Positions 46,343-56,184 of a stretch of 64,000 bases of DNA are shown piece by piece. The stretch is from Rotaria sp. Silwood1. Lineage: Eukaryota > Rotifera > Eurotatoria > Philodinida > Philodinidae. The DNA lies in assembly GCA_905250075.1 (NCBI GenBank), contig CAJNOP010000064.1, positions 1 to 64,000 of the forward strand, given 5' to 3'. Both the position numbers and the translations under genes were made by a program. Below the pieces are notes generated by a model. It worked only from the letters and a program-made list of their open reading frames with translations. It did not search any database and was not told the origin of the DNA. How positions within the stretch are numbered: position 1 is the first letter of the stretch; each line of letters begins with the position of its first letter.

Positions 46343-47227
46343 TCAATTTTCCAAATTCACCATAGGTATTTGTGGCAATGATGCAGCATGATTTTGATCC
46401 ATGTGTACGCTAGATTGCAAAGGTACAGTTGTGTTATCGTCATAAAATTCAGAAAAATCAAATAATAAACCGAAAAAATTTCCTGCATGTTGATATAAAG
46501 TATTGAATTTTTCATATGATACTTTGAATAGATCGCATAATTTTGAGGACATTATCGTCCAAAATGATTGATTTTCAGATACTGTTCGAAACCATGCAAT
46601 CATAAAATCTCGCTCAAGACATTTGGCAATACCAAAAATGAGTTCATTGACGCCAGATGGTGGTTTCGTAACTCCGAAGTCTTCATCAACGTACTTTGTA
46701 CTATTCACCATTGTAACAAGAACAACTCGATCGTAATAAATGATACCATCTTCTTTGGTTGGCTTGATTTGTGGATGAACAGTATTCAATAATTTACAAA
46801 ATTCATCCACGACACTTTGTCGATTACGGCCACTCCACATATTTGTACAGACAAGTGCACAGAAAATATTTTTCTGATGACATTCAGAGACCATCCAAGT
46901 AACATGATCTAATACGGCGAACGAACCAGGTGATGCACAATAGATCATACATAATGAGTGAGTTTTTTCGATTAATGATGTCATATAAGTACGAACATCA
47001 TTCTCATTCCAAGATTCGATGCCTGGTGTATCCCAGAAAGTAGTCTCATGAGTTATGTCACCGACTACGCTTCGAGATGAATATCGATCGATACTTTTTG
47101 TACGAGAATTTAAACTTGCATTCGATTTTGAAAGTTCTTTTTGACAGATAGCATTGATAAGAGTACTCTTTCCGACACGAGACGAACCGCAAATAAGGAT
47201 GTTCGATTGAGAAAAATTTTCTGTCAT
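46343..47227 (-). CDS. P-loop GTPase, AIG1/MMR_HSR1-like, paralogue 1
   Basis: A 294-aa GTPase of the TRAFAC class, resembling AIG1/GIMAP and related single-domain GTPases. G1 is GSSRVGKST (14-22), a conserved N-terminal Ser/Asn-rich switch region follows, G3 is WDTPGIESW (DTPG 66-69) and the G4 position reads VCTNMW (128-131) instead of NKxD. TN(M/K)x at G4 is shared with the neighbouring paralogue, so it is a family trait. The C-terminal ~80 residues are helical and family-specific. The plain frame stops at 46343; a donor GTGAAT at the codon after IPM and an acceptor TTGTAG at about 46306 could instead add some 20 residues with a different stop. This is the first of three tandem copies on this strand. 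Role unknown; relatives act in immune-cell or intracellular defence. Confidence 0.8.
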   Translation of the reverse strand: MTENFSQSNILICGSSRVGKSTLINAICQKELSKSNASLNSRTKSIDRYSSRSVVGDITHETTFWDTPGIESWNENDVRTYMTSLIEKTHSLCMIYCASPGSFAVLDHVTWMVSECHQKNIFCALVCTNMWSGRNRQSVVDEFCKLLNTVHPQIKPTKEDGIIYYDRVVLVTMVNSTKYVDEDFGVTKPPSGVNELIFGIAKCLERDFMIAWFRTVSENQSFWTIMSSKLCDLFKVSYEKFNTLYQHAGNFFGLLFDFSEFYDDNTTVPLQSSVHMDQNHAASLPQIPMVNLEN

Positions 47228-47945
47228 GAGCCTTTATTGTCTAGAAGCTAATTACGAATATAATGCAAGAAATTATATACAGAAAAAAAAAGAAATTAAT
47301 AAAATATTCAATATGTGTCTCTCTCTCTGATAATAGCGAAAGAAAATATTGGATTTTCTGATCATCCGCAATGAGCTCATACTTAAGCAATTCGACATGA
47401 ATTAATATTTTCTTGTTCTCCAAGTGCCTGTTTGGATGATGGATAAATATAGTGACGGTGGATATGAGAACGATGCTGCATCTTCTCTTCATCCACACTC
47501 GTCATTCTCAATAGGTTTTCAGTCATACTTCTTTGTAGAGCAGTGAACCATGGACAATATCCATGATTAATAGTAAAATTTTTTTCTAGCTCTTCGTTCG
47601 AATTTCAGTTCGCCCACAACGCGGCGAACAATAGCTGTCAAGTCAGGAAACACTTCAGTATGTATGAAAAGAAACAGTAAAATTGTCACCTGAAGTTTTA
47701 TAGTGAACATGAATTTGAAAATCAATATATTTAGAGAGAAAAAATGGAAGGATCTCGACAAGGTGATTGTATCTCTTAACTGAACTTGGTCTGATCAATC
47801 AGCATTTTTCGGTATTTAACTTCATACGACAAACGAATTTAAGTGAATCATTTTTAACATATACAAGAGCGGCACGGATTGATGCATTAAAATAAGCAAG
47901 AAAAAAATCAAAATGATGTAACAAACGAATATAGATCACTATAGT
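47228..47945. other. Spacer between GTPase paralogues
   Basis: A short minus-strand ATG frame near 47525-47382 begins MTENLLRM, reminiscent of paralogue 1's MTENFSQ start, which hints at a decayed duplicated first exon. Not enough to call a gene. Confidence 0.35.
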
Positions 47946-48764
47946 TCATAACTTCTTAAAAACTGCATTCATCACCAATGGTATTATAAATTTTGCCATA
48001 TCTTTGCCATGTTTTTGAAGAAGTTCTTCTAGAATAGGTCGAGATATATTGAATAATTCTACAACTTTATCACGCATCGTCAACCAGAATGATTCATTTT
48101 CAGCAATAGTGTAACACCAAGCAACGAGTTTATCATCTTTCAACGATGTTATGATGGCAAAAATAAGTTCATTAATACCTTCAACGTCTTTTCTAACTCC
48201 ATAATCCATATCTTCGTAAATAATACTATTCACTGATGTACACAAAGCAACATTTCCATAATATTTTATATTGGCTTCTTCACGTGTCATAGCGTGATAA
48301 CTAGTAAGAAGTGAATGAAAATCCTTTAATACTTCAGCACGTTGTTTACTTCCTCCACTGTACTTGTTCGTACAGACAAGAGCACAAAAAATATTGGATT
48401 TAATACATGTTTCGACAAGCCATTTTAATTGATCGAGCCGAGCAAACGAACCTGGAGACGCACAATAAATCATACAAAGTGGCGTACTTTCAACCATAAT
48501 TTGCGTAAAATGTTTTTGAACATTATCTATAGTCCAAGATTCAATACCCGGCGTGTCCCAAACTGTAATCGTATATTCAGTTGAACTTGAAGCTTCATTA
48601 ACTGATTGACAAGTTCGATTCAACACATACTTTTTTATTTCATTAGTTGTTGAACATAAACTGCTACTCGTTTTGGCTACTTCTTTTCCACATAAAGCAT
48701 TAACAAGAGTACTTTTGCCAACACAAGTCGAACCACAAACTGCTATATTAAACTGCTTTACCAT
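47946..48764 (-). CDS. P-loop GTPase, AIG1/MMR_HSR1-like, paralogue 2
   Basis: A 272-aa intronless paralogue of the gene at 46343-47227 and the best preserved of the three. G1 is GSTCVGKST (11-19), G3 is WDTPGIESW (DTPG 70-73), and the G4 position is VCTNKYSG. Shared family signatures are PLCMIYCASPGSFA, NIFCALVCTN, a V/TSVNS(I/T)xY block and INELIFAI before the C-terminal helical region (AENESFW). The C-terminus is shorter than in paralogue 1 and ends FKKL in a hydrophobic helix (AKFIIPLVMNAVF) that could associate with membrane. Expected to bind and hydrolyse GTP; cellular role unknown. The ATG at 48764 sits 10 residues before G1, as in paralogue 1. Confidence 0.85.
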   Translation of the reverse strand: MVKQFNIAVCGSTCVGKSTLVNALCGKEVAKTSSSLCSTTNEIKKYVLNRTCQSVNEASSSTEYTITVWDTPGIESWTIDNVQKHFTQIMVESTPLCMIYCASPGSFARLDQLKWLVETCIKSNIFCALVCTNKYSGGSKQRAEVLKDFHSLLTSYHAMTREEANIKYYGNVALCTSVNSIIYEDMDYGVRKDVEGINELIFAIITSLKDDKLVAWCYTIAENESFWLTMRDKVVELFNISRPILEELLQKHGKDMAKFIIPLVMNAVFKKL

Positions 48765-48860
48765 AGTTAATAGTGAAAATAATTATCTAGAAAAACAAAA
48801 CAAAAAGACCTTTATTACATAATCATGAAAAACAAGTCAAAAAAGAATGAAAGCACACAA

Positions 48861-49876
48861 TTACACTGGACGTTTTCGGATCATGTTGAAAATATACATT
48901 ACCACATTTACCGCAATTGGTTGGATTGATTCACTGGTAATATTTTGTATATTTTCCATGCGAAGTGAAACAAAACCACTAAGATTCTGACTAAACTTTT
49001 CCCAATAAATACGACGGTATAGTACAGCACTACACCAGCCAAGTAATTTTTCATTATCGAGTGTCTCCATTATACAATGAATGAGTTTGTCAATACCTTG
49101 TACCGGTTTTCTCTCAAGTGAATATTCGGGATCGTAATATTCGATTGAATTGACCATGGTACAAAATGCATTATTACCGAAAATTGTTACTTTATGAGTA
49201 GTTGAGGAATGTAATTGATCAAAGAGTTTTTCAGTTTTATCACCAAAGCTGGCTAATTCTTTTTCAAACTCAGGAATGACTTCTTTTCGAAAGGCATTCG
49301 ACCACATATTCGTGCAGGCGAAAGCTCAAAAGATTTTTTTTCTTGACAAAATTTTAATATCGGACGAATTTGTGCCAAGTCAGCGAATGTTCCAGGCGCA
49401 GCACAGTAGATAACACAAACAGGATCTTTCTCTTCAATGAATTTACGCATAGCTGTTGTTCCACCTTGATCAGTCCATGATTCGATCTCTGGCGTATCAT
49501 AAAAATTAACTCGAAATGGTTTTAAACCAGGCATTTGTTGTTGATTGTCTTCCAAAAAGTAACATGTGACATCTTTGGTACATGAATTCAAACTAGCACT
49601 GGTTTCAGCTTTATTCTCACTGTTACATATTGCATTAATGAGTTGATTTTTGCCAAAACGTAGTGAACCCATGAGAATAATATTGAATTGAAGTTTTTCT
49701 GAAATGTGATATACTTCTGTCGAATAATAATCCTTGCATAAATTTTCTTGTATTTGTGAAGTTTTGCCGTGTAAAGATGAAACTGTGCTCTCTTTAATCT
49801 GGACTGTCATGTTCGTTGAAATGTTGACCAAGTCTGCATTTGAATTTAATCCTAATCTTTCAAATGACGTAGTCAT
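48861..49876 (-). pseudogene. Degenerate third GTPase paralogue (frameshift plus stop)
   Basis: An N-terminal frame (49876-49253) and C-terminal frame (49307-48861) are parts of one AIG1-like GTPase, homologous in order to the two downstream copies. Near the A8 run (T8 on the plus strand, about 49334-49341) the frame shifts, and in the homologous frame a TGA at 49328-49326 stands where the paralogues have Cys (NIFCAL). The GTPase core is also degenerate: G1 reads GSLRFGKNQ, so the Mg-binding Ser/Thr after GK is lost, and G3 reads DTPE instead of DTPG. It has an extra ~65-residue N-terminal extension absent from the other copies. Loss of nucleotide binding plus two disabling lesions points to a pseudogene; an assembly error could explain the frameshift but not the rest. 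Confidence 0.85.
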
Positions 49877-50101
49877 TTTGTTCTAAAGAATCTGATCCAG
49901 TTCGTCTTATGCCCTAAAAATATACATTTGAATCAATGAGTTTATCATGATGACAATCCATCTGAGATTGTTTAAGAATTATTCTTCTTTCATGCTTTGT
50001 TAAACATTGAGAAAGAATTTTACAATTCAAATTCGATGACATTTTTTCTTCACCTCATCAGTTATCACATGTACTTACTGTGTTATTTGATGAATGGTCT
50101 T
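49877..50101. other. Spacer with possible zinc-finger exon
   Basis: A minus-strand frame starting near 50043 reads NCKILSQCLTKHERR ... MDCHHDKL, Cys/His-rich like the neighbouring TRAFD1/XAF1-like exons. Its splice links are not clear. Confidence 0.35.
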
Positions 50102-50634
50102 CTAAAAGCGATAATAATTAATATATAGATTTATATAAAAAATTAAATTCAATCTTACGTCGATGAAATCTTGAATTATCTTTGTTAGAACTACTACTAC
50201 TTGTATGAGTTTCATCTAGTTCCATACAATTGTTATGCACATGATATGCATAGACTCCTCGTCGAATATATTTTTGACATTTGAAACATTTCATAGTCTT
50301 ATTACCGCATGGAATTAGATGAACACCCATGACATGGGAGGTTGGTATCTTTTCATTACATAATTGACAGAAAAATCCTCGTTTTTGACAATTCGTTTGC
50401 TGAAATCATTATATTTTTTATCAGTGACCTTCAATATTTGCTAACCTTATGTTCATCCTAAGCTATCTGATTATTATATTCTTGTCCGTAATCACATGTA
50501 AATGTGGATCCTACATTGTTGCTAGCAAATATTCCATTCGACTTGTTTCTATTGGATTTAAAAAAGAGAAAATTTGAACTAATTACTCATATTTGAGACA
50601 AGACTCACTTAGTTAGACGATCGGAGGACGACAT
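50102..50634 (-). pseudogene. TRAFD1/XAF1-like zinc-finger gene, 5' exons, with in-frame TAG
   Basis: Exons 50634-50609 (starts MSSSDRLTK), 50548-50456 and 50399-50159 join in frame through introns of 60 and 56 bp; a third 57-bp intron (50158-50102) leads further. The product has alternating Cys/His fingers: FTCDY, DEHKQTNC, GFFCQLCNEKIPTSHVMGVH, CGNKTMKCFKCQKYI and VYAYHVHNNC. This is the x-C-x2-C-x(n)-H-x(3,4)-C rhythm of TRAF-type fingers in TRAFD1 and XAF1, interferon-linked regulators in vertebrates. A TAG at 50460-50458 interrupts exon 2 between QIA and DEHK, and the first finger lacks its second Cys (CDYG). Either the first exons are broken or a different start or splice is used. The 3' end was not resolved. 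Confidence 0.55.
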
Positions 50635-53600
50635 GTCATCTAGAATAAAAAACGTTCATAGATTTTATCATATAACAATAGTGGCCTTACAGTGAGGTTA
50701 GTAAATGAACTCTTTGAACTCTATGACAATTTTCTTTTAAAGGAATGAGATCTTTGGAAGAACACTCACGTAACCTAATACTCAAATACCACAAAACTTT
50801 ACTAAAAGGTAACCATTGGTGAGGAATTCAAATCCGAAGTTATATTTTGATTTGATTAATATTTTTATTATTAATTCATAATTTTTAATATTTATCATAA
50901 ATCTTTGCACAGCATACATTGGGTATGGCACTAGAATTGATTAACTATAAGGATACAGGAAGCACAACTTTAATGAAAAATATTCAAAAATTAATAATTA
51001 TCAATAACAAACATATTAATAAAGTCGAACTTTGGCTTCAAATTCGGATTCTTCATCATTGATTATTTTTTGATCAAGTTTTGTGATACTGAAATATGGA
51101 ATTACGAAAGCAACTCATATTTCCATACTACCAAAGGATCCATTCCTAAGAAACTAAAACTCTAATACGCAACCACCTAAAAAATTAAAAGCAACTCATA
51201 AAAACTTGTCAGAATTGCAACGAAAATAAAATCATAGACACATGTGCTTTTTACAATTCTGTTCGAGAAGTTTAACGTGTTTTCATGCGTTTGATTTTTG
51301 AATTGAGTGCATTCATTGCAAGAACAAGATCATCTTCCATAAGGCTGAGTTATTTGAAGTAGAATTTAGATGTCCAAACACTCTAGATCTATCGAATATG
51401 ATTATTCCTTCGAAGAATAAACTTAATTTAAAAGCCATAGGTTTACTTATATGTAAAAATATATGTTAAAAATTATTCTACATGTAAGAAGCTTATTTAA
51501 CTATTGCATATTCTGTGAAAGTAACATAGATAAAGATTGTGTCATAGATTCAATTCCATTTGGAGTCTTTCGTATTTTTCGAATGTATAAAGTTGAATAG
51601 ACGTAGAAAATATATATTTGGAACATCTGAACTATCATCCAAAATATACTATACTCAATCGATACCATTATAAAGCAAATGTGGTACTAAACAACATGTT
51701 AAAATATGCTTATCAAATTTATATTCTATTCTTTTGTTTTGTTTTGTTATGATGAGAAAAACATTAGTCCTACACTTAGTATCAGTCATTGAAATTAATG
51801 CATCCTTATCAAGCTTAATGCTTAAATAGGCGTAGACGTATTTTCTTTTACATGTTTAAGATAACAATATAACGAAAAAAGAGTAAAAAATAAATTTGAT
51901 GGAATTATTTTTATATTTTTACAAATAATGTATTGCCTTAGTAAGGATGTCAGTTAAACACAATAAATTTTGAATAATAACTTAAATGCTACTTTCTAAC
52001 ATACATATTTTGTCTATTCAACTTCGTGTTTTCGAAAACTATGAAAACAATCAAAATGGACCCAACTAAGCAGATAAGAAAGAGAACAGACATAACATAA
52101 ATGAATAGAGTAGAACTGAAGAGAAAAAAAATACATTTCAACATATATATATATACGCTTGAATCATTAAAATAAACTATTATTAGTTGGAACTATTTTC
52201 TAACAATAACCCTTGACAATATCTAAATTATTCAGAGCCACGGTACTCAATATATTGAATTATTCTAAAACGATCATGACTCATAGTACCTTCAAACACA
52301 TTGCCAATTTGTATCAGACAAAAACAATACTAATAAAAATGCGTCTTTTTAATGGCACTATCATCAAATATGCATTTACATTCGCTTACCTGATAAGAAA
52401 GTATAATTTTGAATATGTTGTAAAGTTTTCTTATGATTCATTGCAAAAAAAAAGTCAACAAATCATGTGAATGGTTGAAAATATTGACTAATGCACAATA
52501 TGCGAAGTATATTGCATGATGAGCAAGAAGAAACAATGGAATGAAATATTATCAATTTTCATGTATAACCTATTTATTCTTCTATTCTGATTCAAATCAG
52601 TGATTCTTACCTGGTCTTACTGAGTTAATACTCTCGTCTGTCTTTGAACACAGTAAAATTCGTAAATTTGTCGTGCGAATGGGTTAAAACGTGAGAGTCT
52701 AAAAGCATTTTACGCATCTTAACGCATTTTTGTAGGGGTTCTGCTTGACTGGGTACAGGACATTTCACTAATTAGCAATGAAACCCTAGTTGCGTCACTC
52801 GTTGGAACTTTATGTAGCATTGTTGAAATCAATTTCTCAAGATCATGCATAATAGCTTCCAGATTTCTACAAATCAATGAATAGACGCATCCGTTTCTTT
52901 ATGCTATTCTTTTTTCATAATAGGTAAAATCATACTGCGAAGTCATCGAGTTTTTGCTAACAATAATATATTTTACAGAAAAAAGTGATCCTATAGCCAT
53001 TGGACAAAATCATGTTGTTGATGTTTTTTTTTCAAATAGTATGAATCACTGAAGAAAAAAACTTCTAGAATTGATTGTTACTACAAGAGAGAGGAAGAAA
53101 GACTGCCTGTGGAAGAGAATCGACGAAGAAAATAGTGAACGAGCAGCTTGTATTGACTCCGCGAGAATTGTTTTATTAATAAAAATCGTCGAATGCATGT
53201 CGATGACAATGATTGTACAATCATATAATAAAGAAAATGTGCATAGAAATAGTCAAGTGCCGTTTCTTTGTCAGGTCTTTGTCTGTTGTTAGCGTATTTT
53301 TTTTTCTAGATGAGAAAGTTATTTACGTAAAAAAATCAGATTGTTTGTCAACCATTAGTTTCTATTCCACGATTTTGCAAAATAAGACAAATATATTCGC
53401 TATTTTTTGTATCTGCATGGGACTTCGATGGTACTAGGTTGGCAGGCTTCACCTGATGACTAAGCAGAAGACTTGGGATTTATCATCAACAAATTTTGAT
53501 TTATGTCAATAATATCGTTTGAAATTCATTTGACACTGAGCATTGCATATGTTCAGATATTGTCTATGAGAGTTATGCAATCTTCTATTGCGGACACAGA

Positions 53601-54071
53601 AAGTTTTTGTGTTTACACAGGCCACATTGTAACTGCTTGAACAAAGCGTTTCGCAGGGAAGATCTAGGTTCATGGTTCATTCATGGGCGGTATCATGGAA
53701 ATGCCATAGTTCTTACTTTTATCAGGCTACATTTGAAAAAACGCACGTTATAGATGTTGTTTATTCTGTTTTTTTTTATTCTCTTCATTCTTTCTTATTC
53801 GTATTTTGACAAAAGCTCAATCTGCGACACATAGATACTTAAGTATACTTTAAGAATGGTGTTATAAAACGTAAAGAAATCATAAGATTATGATAAAAGA
53901 ACGATTTAGGATGGAAAATAGCCACATGATTCTCTTTCTCCTTTCATAACTTATTCAGAAAATATTATTGCGAATTTCATATTAAGATTAAATTCAATAT
54001 TAAGGTAAAAAAAACTTCAGTCTGATGTAGCTAATAATCAAATTAAAGTTCCTCATTGAAGGACATAAACA
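50635..54071. other. Long AT-rich intergenic stretch
   Basis: About 3.4 kb. Open frames (52213-52470, 53071-53437) have no recognised domain or splice structure. Contains a TA-dinucleotide run near 52143-52154. No RNA gene seen. Confidence 0.5.
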
Positions 54072-54848
54072 TTAGTCTAAACTTAGTTCTGGTACTAAAA
54101 TTGATTTGTTTTTAGATTGGGAATTTCCACTATTTGAATTCTGATGCTGATCGAATGGTTCTTCTTTATTAGACGGTTCCAGCAGCAAGATCCTGCTCGA
54201 ATTAGAAAGAATTATAGAATATTTATTCAATAATTCACTTCCAATGATTCCTTTGGCTTGACCCAACACTAATAACATTTTAAGTGATGCTGGTAATGAA
54301 CCAAATGTCAATGTTTCTACTTTTCCATTGATGTCGACATCGATTTTATAAACATTTGTTTTATAAGTGCCTATCGTAGGATAAAAATCGTCCATCTCAC
54401 CAAATGAATTACCGACAAGAAGTTCGTCGCTCAAATAAGACAGCTTTGCACCAGTATCGAAAAAAACTCTTTGATCTTCCTGTCCGATATTCAATTTTAT
54501 AATCGGTACGCCCATCATAGTTTCTATAATAGGTAATTTGATTGCTGTATCTGCATGCAAGATAGGTATATCAGAAAAAGTTATTTGATTTCGAGTAAAT
54601 CGAATATCGAAATGAGCTAGAATATCCATACCAATTAGTCCATCTACTTTAAGCCCACTGAGATCGTTAATTGAATTTACTGTAAATCCATTTGGACCAG
54701 TACTGTTTATCAAGAAGTTTTTTCCATTAATGACAAGGGTTGTTCCTTGTCCAAATGAAACTGGAGAGCCAGTGTCTACGATGTAACTGAACTGATTCAT
54801 ATGAGCGACGATATGACCGTCGAGAAATTGAGTTACAAATGTACTCAT
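54072..54848 (-). CDS. Compact two-DTG aspartyl protease
   Basis: A 258-aa intronless protein, predicted aspartic peptidase with two homologous retropepsin-like halves in one chain. Half 1 has YIVDTGSPVSFG (DTG 25-27) and GLIGMDIL (70-77). Half 2 has VFFDTGAKLSYL (DTG 131-133) and GIIGSELL (200-207). Each half thus has the catalytic Asp loop and the later hydrophobic-hydrophobic-Gly motif that buttresses it. This is shorter than pepsins (~325+ aa). It lacks a signal peptide, a prosegment and the disulfide Cys residues of secreted pepsins, so an intracellular enzyme is likely. The C-terminal 30 residues are Asn/Ser/Lys-rich. No gag, reverse transcriptase or LTR sequence lies nearby, so it is not part of a retroelement. 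Bacterial and eukaryotic relatives with this layout may exist; origin by transfer is possible. Confidence 0.78.
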   Translation of the reverse strand: MSTFVTQFLDGHIVAHMNQFSYIVDTGSPVSFGQGTTLVINGKNFLINSTGPNGFTVNSINDLSGLKVDGLIGMDILAHFDIRFTRNQITFSDIPILHADTAIKLPIIETMMGVPIIKLNIGQEDQRVFFDTGAKLSYLSDELLVGNSFGEMDDFYPTIGTYKTNVYKIDVDINGKVETLTFGSLPASLKMLLVLGQAKGIIGSELLNKYSIILSNSSRILLLEPSNKEEPFDQHQNSNSGNSQSKNKSILVPELSLD

Positions 54849-55203
54849 TTTGTTAAATTATTTCGGTTGTTCAAATTTTACTTGCATCAATTCACTGAAA
54901 TTTGAATATTTTTATCTAAAATTAAGCATTTATAGATGATCAATTCATATTTCAGTAACAAAACCAATCAGAGTTATTTTCGAAATGAATTGTTCATTAA
55001 ATGACTACCGAGGACCTGATTGCTTGCTCATAGGTTATTTTAAATCGATTCATATTCTACTGTTCATTGCTTTTCAACATAAAACTATCTTTTTAACAGG
55101 CAGACTATCAACACCAAAATATGAATAAAATAATTAATTATTCGATACACACTGAAGTGCTCAAGAGGAAGTAGATGAAATTGTCATACACTCCATATTT
55201 CAT
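54849..55203. other. Intergenic, no gene seen
   Basis: Upstream of the protease gene; AT-rich, presumably containing its promoter. Confidence 0.5.
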
Positions 55204-55327
55204 CATAAATTGTCGTCTTTTGGTATATTAAATGACTCCATATTACGATCATATTTCTTCGCATACAATATAGAGAAATACGCTCGTATATGAAGCCATA
55301 CAATTTGCCAAAAGACGACAATTTATG
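55204..55327. repeat. 124-bp foldback MITE-like hairpin
   Basis: CATAAATTGTCGTCTTTTGG at the left end is exactly complementary to the right end (ccaaaagacgacaatttatg). Imperfect pairing continues to the centre near 55260-55275, so the whole unit folds into one hairpin with about 55-bp arms. No ORF and no clear target duplication. Confidence 0.82.
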
Positions 55328-56184
55328 GCAGTTACAAGTATACTTGTTTTATCTGAGTAGCGATAGAAATACATGATACTTTACTTCGGCAAACAAAACA
55401 TAGATATATAGCAGCTCCAATTGCAGAGAAGCATGAAAGAAAAATACTTTTTTTTTAAGTAGATGGCGTTACTCAATGAAGCTTGTTGTATTTGAGTTTT
55501 TCTTTGCTTTGCAAAGTTTTAAGTGTTAGCTGATCGAAGCAATTTTAGGGAAATTTAAAAACAATCTTCAATTTCAATATGATTTACTGATTTTGTTGGT
55601 GAATAATAATATATCATTCATGAAATTTACGTGCAAAATGAGACAGAAATATATATGTATATTCATTTTTTCGAATCTTTACTATTTAAAATTCTTGTAA
55701 TTTTTCATGATGGAATATTCGTCGTATGCACCGAAAAGTATCTAATAATAATCAATTTGTAACTCAATCAATCACTAGTTCCAATACGTTTTCTAAAATT
55801 TGTCGTACTAGTAAATTATTTTTGAGCAACCAGGTAAATTAATAATTTTTCAACTATTGACTATATCTTCTATGCCAACGATTGATTGTCTTTTATAAGA
55901 AATTAAAAGACTTTATTGGAATTAGTTATGTTTGTTGTGTTTCAAGTCGCTAAAAAGGATGAGCTACTCGAAACACTGACAATGACACAATGTAACAAGG
56001 CAAAAGAAATGGATGTATACCAGATCGAGTTTTTTTCGAAAAACGTCGCCTATTTCTCTGATATACTTTTTATTTGTTTTAACAAACTCTGCAAAGAAAA
56101 ACTAGATTGAGAATATGTTTGTTTGTTAATCAATATATATTTGTTCTTGTCCAAAAAGACTCACATGTTTAAAGTCACATATTA
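55328..56184. other. Intergenic, no gene seen
   Basis: AT-rich; a 64-codon open frame at 55916-56110 (+) is unsupported. This is the 3' flank of the EXO70 gene. Confidence 0.5.

Noticed and set aside
49326-49328. TGA where paralogues have Cys, possible selenocysteine codon
   Set aside because: The same gene has a nearby frameshift and lost G1/G3 residues, and no SECIS-like hairpin was recognised, so pseudogene decay is simpler.
53071-53437. Two overlapping plus-strand frames
   Set aside because: Basic and hydrophobic AT-rich translations with no family resemblance or splice signals.
54072-54848. Protease of an LTR retrotransposon
   Set aside because: No gag, reverse transcriptase, integrase, primer-binding site or LTR nearby, and the protein contains two protease halves in one chain.
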